21,746 nucleotides of DNA from Frankiales bacterium (GCA_025464695.1 JAODNQ010000252.1:1-21746), one strand, 5' to 3'; shown: positions 1 to 6,994, counted from the stretch's first letter. The notes: generated by a model from the sequence alone, not told the origin. Made by a program: numbers and translations.

Positions 1-782
1 CGGCCGAGGATCTGGTTGCCGAAGCAGATGCCGAACAGGGGGATGTCGGCTGCCAGCACCGCCTGCGCGACCGCGACCGGTCCGTCCGTCGTGGCGGGGT
101 CGCCGGGGCCGTTGGAGAAGAAGACGCCGTCGGGCTTCAGGGCCAGCAGGTCGGAGGCCGTCGTCGTCGCGGGGAGCACGTGCACCTCGCAGCCCTGCTG
201 CGCCATGTAGCGGGGGGTCGCCCGCTTGATGCCGAGGTCGACGGCGGCGACGGTGAAGCGCTTCTCCCCGACCGCCGGCACGACGTACGCCTCGGGGGTC
301 GTCACCTCGTGGGCGAGGTCGGCCCCGACCATCTCCGGGCTCGCGAGGACCCGTTCGTGCGCGTCGCCCGGGATGTCGCCCGCGAAGACGCCGACGCGCA
401 TCGCGCCCCGCTCGCGCAGGTGCCGCGTCAGGGCGCGGGTGTCGAGGCCGCTGATGCCGACGACGCCCTGCGCCGCGAGCTCGTCGTCGAGGCTGCGCTG
501 CGACCGCCAGCTGCTGGGGACGCGGCTGGGGTCGCGGACGACGAAGCCGCTGACCCAGATCCGGCTGCTCTCCGGGTCCTCGTCGTTGACGCCGGTGTTG
601 CCGATCTGCGGGGCCGTCATGACGACGACCTGCTTGTGGTAGCTCGGGTCGGTGAGCGTCTCCTGGTAGCCGGTCATGCCGGTGTTGAACACGGCCTCAC
701 CGAACGTCTCACCGAGCGCGCCGTAGGCCTGCCCGCGGAACGTGCGCCCGTCCTCGAGGACGAGCAGGGCGGGGGCGGTCAT
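1..782 (-). CDS. carA: Carbamoyl-phosphate synthase small (glutaminase) subunit CarA, partial
   Basis: CarA hydrolyses glutamine and passes ammonia to CarB, which makes carbamoyl phosphate for pyrimidine and arginine synthesis in the cytoplasm. The first 260 residues are present. The N-terminal small-subunit domain (about 1-150, starting MTAPALLVLEDGRTFRG) is followed by the start of a class I glutamine amidotransferase domain containing FSNGPGDP and the nucleophile elbow LFGICFGNQ, with the catalytic Cys near residue 252. The gene runs off the left edge, so the catalytic His and Glu are not visible. The ATG at 782 follows GAGG with 6 nt spacing and lies 40 nt after the preceding gene's stop, so it is the last visible gene of the pyr operon. 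CarB would be expected just outside the window. The identification is secure. Confidence 0.96.
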   Translation of the reverse strand, partial: MTAPALLVLEDGRTFRGQAYGALGETFGEAVFNTGMTGYQETLTDPSYHKQVVVMTAPQIGNTGVNDEDPESSRIWVSGFVVRDPSRVPSSWRSQRSLDDELAAQGVVGISGLDTRALTRHLRERGAMRVGVFAGDIPGDAHERVLASPEMVGADLAHEVTTPEAYVVPAVGEKRFTVAAVDLGIKRATPRYMAQQGCEVHVLPATTTASDLLALKPDGVFFSNGPGDPATTDGPVAVAQAVLAADIPLFGICFGNQILG

Positions 783-822
783 CGGGGTCCTCGCGGTGCG
801 GTGGGCGGAGCGACGGGGGTGG

Positions 823-1350
823 TCACGTGGACTCCTTCGTGCTGTCGGTCTGGGTGGACGCAGGCAGGTGGGCGCGGACGGCGTCGACGAGCCGGCGGTG
901 GGCGCTGTGGTCGTCGGCGCGGAAGCCCGACTGCAGCTCGCGGGCGCCGAGCTGCCAGGTGAGGACGAGCATCCCCTCGCGGCCGACGACCTTGCCGGCG
1001 AGCGCGTCGCCCAGCTCGGCGTCGCGCAGGCTGCTCCAGGGGAACCAGAGCGGGCCGGTGCGCTCGCGGTCGACGAGGACGCCGTCGGTGTGGACGCTGA
1101 CCCAACCGGTGGCGCGGTCCGACAGCCGGTGGACGGCGACACGCTCCAGCCACTGGCCGGCGTAGACCGTGCCGATGAACAGGCCGGGGGTGGCGCCGAC
1201 GACGACGTCGCCGGGCTGCGCGGGGGCGGGCGGCGGCGGCGGGAGGTCGCCCTGGCGGCGCTGCCGGCTGCGCCAGCCCTTGAGCATCAGGGCGTACATG
1301 CTCAGGCAGAACAGGACGGTCAGGGCGACGAGCCAGATCCGGTCGGCCAT
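823..1350 (-). CDS. Small membrane-anchored protein of the pyr operon, PH-like domain suspected
   Basis: This is a 175-residue protein with one N-terminal membrane segment (about residues 4-23), a basic and Pro-rich linker (24-45), and a cytoplasmic domain rich in beta-type sequence (50-165) containing GTVYAGQWLERV and PLWFPWSSL. From memory, a protein of this type sits between pyrC and carA in many actinomycetes and is called a transporter or a bacterial PH-like domain protein. No transporter features are visible here, since there is a single helix. Its ATG shares one base with the pyrC stop (TGATG), so the two are probably translationally coupled. Its conserved position suggests a link to pyrimidine synthesis, but no function can be read from the sequence. 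The gene call is strong; the role is unknown. Confidence 0.88.
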   Translation of the reverse strand: MADRIWLVALTVLFCLSMYALMLKGWRSRQRRQGDLPPPPPAPAQPGDVVVGATPGLFIGTVYAGQWLERVAVHRLSDRATGWVSVHTDGVLVDRERTGPLWFPWSSLRDAELGDALAGKVVGREGMLVLTWQLGARELQSGFRADDHSAHRRLVDAVRAHLPASTQTDSTKEST

Positions 1351-2657
1351 CAGGCGGGCCGCCCGTCCAGCGCGGTCGGGGTGCCGCGCAGGAACGTCGC
1401 CACGACCCGCACGGGCATGGTGCGTCCCGCGAACGGGGTGTTGCTGCTGCGCGTGGCCATCTGCGCGGCGTCGACGGTCCAGGAGCGGCCCGGGTCGACG
1501 ACCGTGAGGTTGGCCGGCTCCCCCACGGCGAGCGGCCGGCCGTGGCCCTCGAGCCGCCCGATCCGAGCGGGGGTCTCCGACATCCGGGTGGCGAGGGTGC
1601 GCCAGGAGAAGCCCGGGCGCCCTGCATCCAGCTGCATGGCGTCGACGACGACGGCCAGCGCGGTCTCGAGGCCGGTCATGCCGGGCATCGCCGCGCCCCA
1701 CTCGGACTCCTTGTCCTCCAGCGCGTGCGGCGCGTGGTCGGTGGCGACGACGTCGATCGTGCCGTCGGCCAGCCCGGCGCGCAGCGCGTCGACGTCGGCC
1801 TGGGTGCGCAGCGGGGGGTTGACCTTGAAGACCGGGTCGTAGGACTCGGCGAGGTCGTCGGTGAGCACGAGGTGGTGCGGCGTGACCTCGGCCGTGACCT
1901 CGACGCCGCGGTCCTTGGCCCAGCGGATCAGCTCGACGCTGCCGGCGGTGCTGACGTGGCAGACGTGCAGGCGGCTCTTCACGTGGTCGGTCAGCAGGCA
2001 GTCGCGGGCGATGATCGCCTCCTCGGCGACCGCGGGCCAGCCGGTCAGCCCCAGCCGGCTGCTGACGATCCCCTCGTTCATCTGGGCGCCGACGGTGAGC
2101 CGGGGCTCCTGCGCGTGCTGCGCGATGACGCCGTCGAACGCCTTCACGTACTCGAGGGCGCGCCGCATCAGGCTGGCGTCGCTGACGCACTTGCCGTCGT
2201 CGCTGAACACCCGCACGCGTGCGGCGCTGTCGGCCATCGCGCCGAGCTCGGCCATCTGCTCGCCGGCGAGCCCGACCGTCACCGCACCCACCGGTGCGAC
2301 GTCGCAGTGACCGGCCTCCTGGCCGAGCCGGTACACCTGCTCGACGACGCCGGCGGTGTCGGCCACCGGGTCGGTGTTCGCCATCGCGTGCACGGCGGTG
2401 AAGCCGCCCAGTGCCGCTGCCAGCGTGCCCGACTTCACGGTCTCGGCGTCCTCGCGGCCCGGCTCGCGCAGGTGAGTGTGGAGGTCGACCAGGCCCGGCA
2501 GGAGCACGCAGCCGGCGGCGGGCACCGGGGTGCTGTCCCCGACCGGGAGGCCGGGGCCGATCTCGGCGATCCGGCCGCCGTCGAGGCGGACGTCGACGGG
2601 CTCGCCCTCGCCGTACAGCAGGACTCCCTGGAGGAGGTGGCTGGTCATGCTGCTCAC
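1350..2657 (-). CDS. pyrC: Dihydroorotase PyrC (class I)
   Basis: Dihydroorotase reversibly cyclises N-carbamoyl-L-aspartate to dihydroorotate, step three of pyrimidine synthesis. The 435-residue protein has the metal-binding motif [10 protein letters not shown] near residues 58-67, MANTDP near 92-97 and VATDHAPH near 310, all expected of the amidohydrolase fold of class I (about 430 aa) enzymes. The start chosen is the GTG at 2657. It overlaps the pyrB stop as GTGA, and the SD sequence GGAGG lies 6 nt before it. The in-frame ATG at 2648 would be 15 nt from that SD and is the alternative, giving 432 aa. The 3' end shares a base with the next gene. The function is certain; the start is a choice between two close codons. 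Confidence 0.96.
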   Translation of the reverse strand: MSSMTSHLLQGVLLYGEGEPVDVRLDGGRIAEIGPGLPVGDSTPVPAAGCVLLPGLVDLHTHLREPGREDAETVKSGTLAAALGGFTAVHAMANTDPVADTAGVVEQVYRLGQEAGHCDVAPVGAVTVGLAGEQMAELGAMADSAARVRVFSDDGKCVSDASLMRRALEYVKAFDGVIAQHAQEPRLTVGAQMNEGIVSSRLGLTGWPAVAEEAIIARDCLLTDHVKSRLHVCHVSTAGSVELIRWAKDRGVEVTAEVTPHHLVLTDDLAESYDPVFKVNPPLRTQADVDALRAGLADGTIDVVATDHAPHALEDKESEWGAAMPGMTGLETALAVVVDAMQLDAGRPGFSWRTLATRMSETPARIGRLEGHGRPLAVGEPANLTVVDPGRSWTVDAAQMATRSSNTPFAGRTMPVRVVATFLRGTPTALDGRPA

Positions 2658-3586
2658 GGGGTGCCTCCGAGCGCTGGGGCCGCTCCTCCGAGCAGCAGGT
2701 ACAGGACGGCCATGCGGACGCTGACGCCGTTGGTGACCTGTTCGACGATGGTCGAGCGCAGGCCGTCGGCGACGTCGCTGGCGATCTCCATGCCGCGCAC
2801 GATCGGGCCGGGGTGCATGACCAGGGCCTTCTCGTCGAGCATGGCGGCCCGCCGCGAGTCGAGGCCGTAGCGGCGGGCGTACTCGCGCACGCTGGGGAAG
2901 TAGGCCGCGCCCATGCGCTCGCGCTGGACACGCAGCATCATCACGACGTCGCTGCCGGCGAGCGACGCGTCGAGGTCGTAGGACACCTGGGCGGGCCAGG
3001 TCTCCACGCCCACGGGGAGCAGCGTCGGCGGCGCGACGAGGGTGACGTCGGCGCCGAGGGTCTGCAGCAGCAGGACGTTGCTGCGGGCCACCCGGCTGTG
3101 GACGATGTCGCCCACGATCGTCACCTTGAGGCCCTCGATCCGGCCGAGCCGGCGGCGCATGGTGAAGGCGTCGAGCAGGGCCTGCGTGGGGTGCTCGTGG
3201 GTGCCGTCGCCGGCGTTCACGACCGAGCCCTTCACCCACCGGGCGAGGTTGACCGGGGCGCCGGACCACGAGTGCCGGATGACGACGGCATCGGTGCCCA
3301 TCGCCTCCAGCGTCATCGCGGTGTCTTTGAGGGTCTCGCCCTTGCTGACGCTGCTGCCCTTGGCCGCGAAGGAGATGACGTCGGCAGACAGCCGCTTGGC
3401 CGCGAGCTCGAAGCTGGTCTTGGTGCGCGTGCTGTCCTCGAAGAACAGGTTGACCACAGTGCGGCCGCGCAGGGTCGGGAGCTTCTTGACCGTCCGCTCC
3501 CCCACCATCGAGAGCTCCTCCGCGGTGTCGAGGATGAGCAGCGCGTCGTCGCGGCTGAGGTCCGCGGTGCTGAGCAGGTGGCGCAT
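2654..3586 (-). CDS. pyrB: Aspartate carbamoyltransferase catalytic subunit PyrB
   Basis: PyrB joins carbamoyl phosphate to aspartate, the committed step of pyrimidine synthesis. The 310-residue length is normal for the catalytic chain. The carbamoyl-phosphate site [13 protein letters not shown] (about 48-60), the loop SVSKGE (79-84), the HSWSGAP segment (105-111) and HPTQALLDA (132-140) are all present, as is HPGPIVRG near the C-terminus. No regulatory chain PyrI is seen in the window, which is usual for actinomycetes. The ATG at 3586 overlaps the pyrR stop (TGATG), and the stop overlaps the pyrC GTG, so the three genes are tightly coupled. PyrR-mediated control at the leader would therefore set the dose of the whole pathway. 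Confidence 0.97.
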   Translation of the reverse strand: MRHLLSTADLSRDDALLILDTAEELSMVGERTVKKLPTLRGRTVVNLFFEDSTRTKTSFELAAKRLSADVISFAAKGSSVSKGETLKDTAMTLEAMGTDAVVIRHSWSGAPVNLARWVKGSVVNAGDGTHEHPTQALLDAFTMRRRLGRIEGLKVTIVGDIVHSRVARSNVLLLQTLGADVTLVAPPTLLPVGVETWPAQVSYDLDASLAGSDVVMMLRVQRERMGAAYFPSVREYARRYGLDSRRAAMLDEKALVMHPGPIVRGMEIASDVADGLRSTIVEQVTNGVSVRMAVLYLLLGGAAPALGGTP

Positions 3587-4152
3587 CACGTGCGCCGCCC
3601 GAGGAGGACGCCGTCGCGGCCGTCGTGCTCGGTGAGCAGCACCGAGACGCTCTCCTGCAGCGACGTCGGGATGTTCTTGCCGACGTAGTCCGCCCGGATC
3701 GGCAGCTCGCGGTGCCCGCGGTCGACCAGGACGGCGAGCTGTACGGCGCGCGGCCGGCCGAGGTCGGCCAGCGCGTCGAGAGCGGCCCGGACGGTGCGCC
3801 CGCTCATGAGGACGTCGTCGACGAGGACGACCAGCCGACCGTCGACGCCGTCTCCGGGGACGTCGGTCTCCTCGAGGGCGCGGGGGCCCTTCATGCGGAG
3901 GTCGTCGCGGTAGAGGGTGGTGTCGAGGCTGCCCGTAGGGATCTCGCGCCCCTCGAAGGCCTTCACCCGTGCGGCGAGCCGGCGGGCCAGGCTCGTGCCC
4001 CGGGTCGGGATGCCGAGCAGGACGACGTCCTCGCCCCCGCCGGTCTTCTCCAGCAGCTCGTGGGCCATCCGGTCGACCACGCGGGCGACGTCGGCGGCGC
4101 TGAGGACGGTCTTCCCGGCGGACTCGCCGTCCGGGGCCTGGGCGTGCGGCAT
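3586..4152 (-). CDS. pyrR: Bifunctional pyr operon regulator / uracil phosphoribosyltransferase PyrR
   Basis: PyrR binds pyr mRNA when UMP is abundant and reduces expression; it also has some uracil phosphoribosyltransferase activity. The 188-residue protein carries the PRPP-binding motif [13 protein letters not shown] (108-120), GIPTRG (47-52) and a C-terminal VGKNIPTS segment, all typical of PyrR. The ATG at 4152 is preceded by AAGGAGG with 6 nt spacing. An upstream in-frame ATG at 4176 would fall inside the leader hairpin and lacks a good SD, so it was rejected. As first gene of the operon it lies directly behind a PyrR-binding-loop match, which fits autoregulation at the level of translation as reported for mycobacterial pyrR. 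Confidence 0.96.
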   Translation of the reverse strand: MPHAQAPDGESAGKTVLSAADVARVVDRMAHELLEKTGGGEDVVLLGIPTRGTSLARRLAARVKAFEGREIPTGSLDTTLYRDDLRMKGPRALEETDVPGDGVDGRLVVLVDDVLMSGRTVRAALDALADLGRPRAVQLAVLVDRGHRELPIRADYVGKNIPTSLQESVSVLLTEHDGRDGVLLGRRT

Positions 4153-4158
4153 CTCGAG

Positions 4159-4195
4159 CCTCCTTGTCCGCCTCACGGGACGGTCGCGGTGGAGG
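4159..4195 (-). promoter_or_regulatory. PyrR-binding loop and SD-sequestering hairpin in the pyrR leader
   Basis: Read on the minus strand, 4180-4170 is UCCCGUGAGGC, an exact match to the core of the Gram-positive PyrR-binding loop consensus (UCCNGNGAGGY, recalled from the Bacillus pyr attenuators). It sits in a small hairpin, CCG-U-CC / GG-CGG around the loop CGUGA. Outside it, CCUCC (4195-4191) is complementary to the pyrR SD GGAGG (4163-4159), so the full fold would hide the ribosome site 6 nt before the ATG. No U-tract terminator follows, which favours translational repression over transcription attenuation. The match and complementarity are seen; PyrR binding is inferred. Confidence 0.75.
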
Positions 4196-4261
4196 TGCAG
4201 GGACGTTCTGGTGCAGGCCCGACGCTACCGCAGCGACGACGACGCGCCGGTCACGCCCCGC

Positions 4262-4291
4262 TTGACCGTCGTCACTCTCGGCGCTTATCGT
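4262..4291 (+). promoter_or_regulatory. Candidate bldD promoter
   Basis: TTGACC (4262-4267) and TATCGT (4286-4291) are separated by 18 nt and match the actinobacterial housekeeping pattern TTGAC-N17-18-TANNNT. The predicted start near 4298 would give a leader of about 134 nt before the bldD GTG. This is a pattern match only; no mapped transcript is available. Confidence 0.5.
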
Positions 4292-4303
4292 CACTGTCAG
4301 TAA
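4291..4303 (+). promoter_or_regulatory. Candidate BldD operator at the bldD promoter
   Basis: TCACTGTCAGTAA fits the pseudo-palindrome TNAC-N5-GTNA that I recall for Streptomyces BldD targets. It begins on the last base of the proposed -10 and covers the predicted transcription start, a position suited to repression. BldD is known to repress its own gene in Streptomyces. The core bases differ from the preferred consensus at one or more positions, so this is a candidate. Confidence 0.5.
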
Positions 4304-4391
4304 GCGGCGAGGCGACGACTCCAGCGGGTGCGACGGTCACCCCGTCCTACGGACGGACCTTCTGGACGAGCCAGTGGTGAGACCGACGCCA

Positions 4392-4410
4392 GCACAGGAC
4401 CGTCCTGTGC
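4392..4410 (+). repeat. Perfect 19-nt inverted repeat before bldD
   Basis: GCACAGGAC and GTCCTGTGC are exact 9-nt inverted arms around a single C, ending 21 nt before the bldD GTG. As RNA it could form a hairpin in the bldD leader close to the SD; as DNA it has the symmetry of a dimeric repressor operator. It does not resemble the BldD box. Confidence 0.6.
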
Positions 4411-4431
4411 CGACGACGGGAGCCATGAACC

Positions 4432-4920
4432 GTGACCGACTACGCGAAGTCCCTCGGTGCACGCCTCCGCGCGATCCGCACCCAGCAGGGGCTGAGCCTG
4501 CACGGCGTCGAGGAGAAGTCCGAGGGGCGCTGGAAGGCCGTCGTGGTCGGCTCCTACGAGCGCGGTGACCGCGCGGTGACCGTCCAGCGGCTCTCCGAGC
4601 TGGCCGAGTTCTACGGCGTGCCGGTGAGCGAGCTGCTCCCCGAGGGCGCGTCGCTGGCCGCCTCCGAGCCGGCTCCCCGCATCGTGATCGACCTCGAGCA
4701 GCTGTCGTCCGTGCCCGCCGAGAAGGAGGCGCCGCTGGCCCGCTACGCCGCCACGATCCAGAGCCAGCGCGGCGACTACAACGGCCGCGTCCTGTCCATC
4801 CGTCAGGAGGACCTGCGCTCGCTGGCCGTGATCTACGACGCCTCCCCGGGAGCGCTCACGGAGCAGCTGATCGGCTGGGGCGTGCTGTCGTCGGACGCCC
4901 GGCGGGCTGTCGAGGCGTAG
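4432..4920 (+). CDS. bldD: Developmental regulator BldD, cyclic-di-GMP-responsive DNA-binding protein
   Basis: BldD is the actinomycete master regulator that, when bound by a tetramer of c-di-GMP, dimerises and represses development genes. The 162-residue protein has an N-terminal XRE-type helix-turn-helix (about 5-72; LRAIRTQQGLSLHGVEEKS and VVVGSYERGDRAVTVQRL are near-identical to the Streptomyces protein as I recall it). The C-terminal domain contains the c-di-GMP signature RGD-X8-RQED at 113-115 and 124-127. The GTG start follows GGGAG at 4418-4422; an ATG at 4425 is out of frame. It is monocistronic and lies between the pyr operon and the convergent efp-nusB-lipoprotein operon, the usual actinomycete setting. 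A BldD-like box at its promoter suggests autoregulation. The identity is very secure. Confidence 0.98.
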   Translation: MTDYAKSLGARLRAIRTQQGLSLHGVEEKSEGRWKAVVVGSYERGDRAVTVQRLSELAEFYGVPVSELLPEGASLAASEPAPRIVIDLEQLSSVPAEKEAPLARYAATIQSQRGDYNGRVLSIRQEDLRSLAVIYDASPGALTEQLIGWGVLSSDARRAVEA

Positions 4921-5131
4921 CGCCCGGCACGTCTGCTCCCTCTACCGGCCCGCCAGCCGGGTCCTTGATCAACGGAGCCTGGGGCAGCGCCCGGTGCATC
5001 GAGACCTGCTTCAGGTCCCGTCGATCATGTGGGCTCCGCGAGTCAGCTGCCGACTGCGGCTTGCGCACGCGGACCGCGCTCTGCTAGCCCTCGCGGACCG
5101 CGCTCTGCTACCCCTCGCGTACCGCGCTCTG
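4921..5131. other. Convergent intergenic region bldD / lipoprotein
   Basis: This is 211 nt of non-coding DNA where bldD and the minus-strand lipoprotein gene converge. It holds a nested inverted-repeat structure (4973-5038) and most of a 24-bp tandem repeat (5071-5150). No U-tract terminator was found for either direction, so the inverted repeats are the best termination candidates. An open frame across 4856-5068 on the minus strand exists only as an in-frame continuation behind the stops of the tandem repeat. Confidence 0.6.
4973..5038. repeat. Nested inverted-repeat element, possible bidirectional terminator
   Basis: The outer arms CGGAGCC (4973-4979) and GGCTCCG (5032-5038) are exact complements. 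Inside lie a short hairpin, GGGC-AGC-GCCC (4982-4992), and a longer one, ATCGA-GACCTG-CTT-CAGGTC-CCG-TCGAT (4998-5025), which together would make a three-way junction. Its place between convergent genes suits a U-tract-free terminator. A repetitive extragenic palindrome is the alternative. Confidence 0.5.
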
Positions 5132-5150
5132 CTACCCCTCGCGTACCGCG
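5071..5150. repeat. 24-bp tandem repeat, about 3.3 copies
   Basis: Units lie at 5071-5094, 5095-5118 and 5119-5142, plus 8 nt of a fourth. Units differ at one or two positions (GGACC versus GTACC, and CTAGCC versus CTACCC). On the minus strand each unit reads A-V-R-E-G-stop-Q-S in the frame of the lipoprotein gene, whose real end (AVREG, stop at 5134-5132) is the first copy. The repeat thus multiplied the gene's last codons and its stop codon. Confidence 0.9.
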
Positions 5151-5995
5151 AAGAGCCCCGCGCAGACGCTGGATCCGTACTCGGCCAGGCCGTTGGCCGC
5201 GGCCGCGAGCGCGGGTCGGCCCTTGCCGGCCCGCACCTGGGCGAGCGGTGCGAGCACCTTCGCCTTGAGCCGGGCAGCGTCGGCCACGGGCAGCGGCACC
5301 TTAGGGAGCTCGGCGGCCGCGACGCGCGCGCCGGCAGCCTGTCCGCAGGTGCGTCCCGCCGCGTACAGCCACGCGCCCTTGCTGCTCGGCGCCCGGACCC
5401 CGGTGCGCCCGTGCCGCGGGGTGAGAGGCACGCCCTTGCCGCCGTAGACCGCCGTCACCGCGGTCGCCCACGTCGTGATCGCGGCGTCGAGCGCCTTCTC
5501 GCCCTGCTGGTACTGCGGCACGGTGCCGCCCGCCCCGGGGGTGGCCCGGGTCGCGGCCGACAGCACGCCGGCGGCCTTGCCGAGGGCCGCCAGGGCGGCG
5601 TCGAGCTGACGGACCCGCGGCCCGAACGCCGTCGGCGCCTCCGCCGTCCGGAGCTCCTTCAGCCGCGCCTCGAGGGCCAGCCGCGTGCCGCCGGCCGCGA
5701 AGACGTCGTCACGAACCTGGGCGTTCTCGACCCGCGGGCGGTCGAAGGCGTCGAACGCGTCGACCAGCGGCTGGACCTGGTCGTAGACCGACTCGACCGT
5801 GGGCCGCAGCGCCGTCGGGTAGGTCCGGGCGAGCCGGGCCTGCTCAGCGGCCACGTCCACCGTGGGGGCAGCCACGCTCGGCGCGCTCGACGCCGCGTCG
5901 GAGGGCGACGGTGCCGCGGTCGGGTCGTCGCTGCCGGTGCAGCCCGACAGGGCCGCCAGCAGGACCACCGCCACGACGGCGGACGGGGCCCGCAT
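5132..5995 (-). CDS. Secreted lipoprotein of unknown function
   Basis: This 287-residue protein has a lipoprotein signal: hydrophobic residues 5-16, lipobox LSGC with Cys19 as the predicted lipid-modified residue, then a Ser/Ala/Pro/Asp-rich linker (20-47) typical of tethering to the outer membrane face. The mature part is Ala-rich and likely helical, with a Cys pair (217 and 278) that could form a disulfide outside the cell. No enzyme motif was recognised and no family is assigned. The ATG at 5995 shares one base with the nusB stop (TGATG), so it is translationally coupled to nusB. The stop lies inside a 24-bp tandem repeat that carries two further in-frame TAG codons. The open frame extends upstream to 6133, but that part is nusB. 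Confidence 0.85.
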   Translation of the reverse strand: MRAPSAVVAVVLLAALSGCTGSDDPTAAPSPSDAASSAPSVAAPTVDVAAEQARLARTYPTALRPTVESVYDQVQPLVDAFDAFDRPRVENAQVRDDVFAAGGTRLALEARLKELRTAEAPTAFGPRVRQLDAALAALGKAAGVLSAATRATPGAGGTVPQYQQGEKALDAAITTWATAVTAVYGGKGVPLTPRHGRTGVRAPSSKGAWLYAAGRTCGQAAGARVAAAELPKVPLPVADAARLKAKVLAPLAQVRAGKGRPALAAAANGLAEYGSSVCAGLFAVREG

Positions 5996-6405
5996 CAGAC
6001 CGCCAACGACGGCTTGAGCTGCAGCAGTCGTCCCAGCAGTCCGTTGACGAAGCGCGGGCTCTCGTCGGTGGACAGGCTCGACACCAGGTCGACGGCCTCG
6101 CTGATCGCGACCTCGTCGGGGACGTCGTCGCACCAGAGCAGCTCGTAGACGCCGACCCGCAGGACCGCGAGGTCGACCGCCGGCATGCGGTCGAGGGTCC
6201 AGCCCTCTGCGTAGGTGGCCAGCAGCTCGTCGATGCGCTCGCGGTGCGCGACCACGCCCTCGACGAGGCCGACCGCGTACTCCGACACGGGCGGCTCGGC
6301 CTGCGCCAGGCGCTCGCGGAGGGTGGCCATCGCGTCGCCCTCGCGCAGGGCGGCCTCGTAGAGGACGTCGACGGCGCGCTTGCGGGCCTTGGAGCGGGCA
6401 GCCAC
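5995..6405 (-). CDS. nusB: Transcription antitermination factor NusB
   Basis: NusB binds boxA RNA with S10 (NusE) and promotes processive transcription of rRNA operons. The 136-residue protein begins MAARSKARKRAVDVLYEA and contains VGLVEGVVAHRERIDEL, GWTLDRMPAVDLAVLRVGVYELLW and the C-terminal TDESPRFVNGLLGRLL, closely following actinomycete NusB. The GTG at 6405 is chosen because it matches homologue starts and has AGGGG 9 nt upstream; the open frame continues upstream to 6555 in the efp region without support. It lies 25 nt after efp and overlaps the lipoprotein start by one base. Nothing unusual is seen in the protein. Confidence 0.96.
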   Translation of the reverse strand: MAARSKARKRAVDVLYEAALREGDAMATLRERLAQAEPPVSEYAVGLVEGVVAHRERIDELLATYAEGWTLDRMPAVDLAVLRVGVYELLWCDDVPDEVAISEAVDLVSSLSTDESPRFVNGLLGRLLQLKPSLAV

Positions 6406-6430
6406 TAGGCGGTACCCCTGGGGGACTGCG

Positions 6431-6994
6431 TCACGACGAGACTCGGCCCAGGTACGAGCCGTCGCGGGTGTCGACCTTGATCTTCTCGCCTGTGGTGAGG
6501 AACAGCGGGACCTGGATCTCCGCGCCGGTCTCGAGGGTCGCCGGCTTGGTGCCACCGGTGCTGCGGTCGCCCTGCAGGCCCGGGTCCGTGTGCTGCACCA
6601 GGAGCTCGACGCTGGCGGGGAGCTCGACGTACAGCGCGGCCTCCTCGTGCACGGCGACGACGGCGTCGGTGTTCTCCAGCATGAAGTCGGCGTTGCTGCC
6701 GACCGTCTCCGCCGGGACGTACATCTGGTCGAAGTTGCTCTTGTCCATGAACACGAAGTCGGTGCCCTCGCGGTACAGGAACGTCATGTCGCGCTTGTCG
6801 ACCTGCGCGACCTCGACCTTGGTGCCCGCGTTGAACGTGCGGTCGACGACCTTGCCGCTGACGACGTTCTTGAGCTTGCTGCGGACGAACGCGCCGCCCT
6901 TGCCGGGCTTGACGTGCTGGAACTCCACCACCGCCCACAGGCCGTTGTCCTGCTTGAGCACCATGCCGTTCTTGAGGTCGTTCGAGGTCGCCAT
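6431..6994 (-). CDS. efp: Translation elongation factor P
   Basis: EF-P enters the ribosomal E site and relieves stalling at consecutive prolines. The 187-residue protein has the KOW-like N-terminal domain (1-65) and two OB domains (66-187), ending with [17 protein letters not shown]. The functional loop reads KPGKGGAF with Lys32 at the tip. Many actinobacterial EF-Ps have PGKGPA here and work with unmodified lysine, so the Gly in place of the second Pro is a small departure. The ATG at 6994 has no SD but has TAGACT (minus strand, 7008-7003) ending 8 nt upstream, suggesting a leaderless mRNA. It is first in the efp-nusB-lipoprotein operon. Confidence 0.97.
   Translation of the reverse strand: MATSNDLKNGMVLKQDNGLWAVVEFQHVKPGKGGAFVRSKLKNVVSGKVVDRTFNAGTKVEVAQVDKRDMTFLYREGTDFVFMDKSNFDQMYVPAETVGSNADFMLENTDAVVAVHEEAALYVELPASVELLVQHTDPGLQGDRSTGGTKPATLETGAEIQVPLFLTTGEKIKVDTRDGSYLGRVSS

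Larger units (their letters stand above)
4153..4431. other. Divergent intergenic region pyrR / bldD
   Basis: This 279-nt region separates divergent pyrR and bldD. It holds the pyrR leader hairpin (4159-4195), the candidate bldD promoter (4262-4291) with a BldD-like box (4291-4303), a CGCTTA / TAAGCG inverted repeat (4282-4287 and 4301-4306), and a perfect palindrome ahead of bldD (4392-4410). For pyrR only a weak -10-like TAGCGT (minus strand, 4227-4222) was seen, with no convincing -35, so the pyr promoter is unresolved. No small open frame here has a convincing SD. Confidence 0.7.

Noticed and set aside
823..2931. A 702-codon minus-strand frame joining the pyr membrane protein to sequence inside pyrC and pyrB
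   Set aside because: Only its last 175 codons encode a plausible protein with its own ATG. The rest is an Arg-rich shadow of pyrC and pyrB.
4153..4176. Longer PyrR start at an upstream ATG (4176)
   Set aside because: It would place coding sequence in the PyrR-binding loop and lacks an SD, whereas the ATG at 4152 has AAGGAGG at ideal spacing.
4856..5068. A 70-codon minus-strand frame between bldD and the tandem repeat
   Set aside because: It has no SD, overlaps the bldD 3' end and the inverted repeats, and is merely the in-frame continuation behind the lipoprotein stop codons.
5071..5150. Tandem repeat as a CRISPR array
   Set aside because: Units are directly adjacent with no spacers and only 24 bp long; no cas genes are near.
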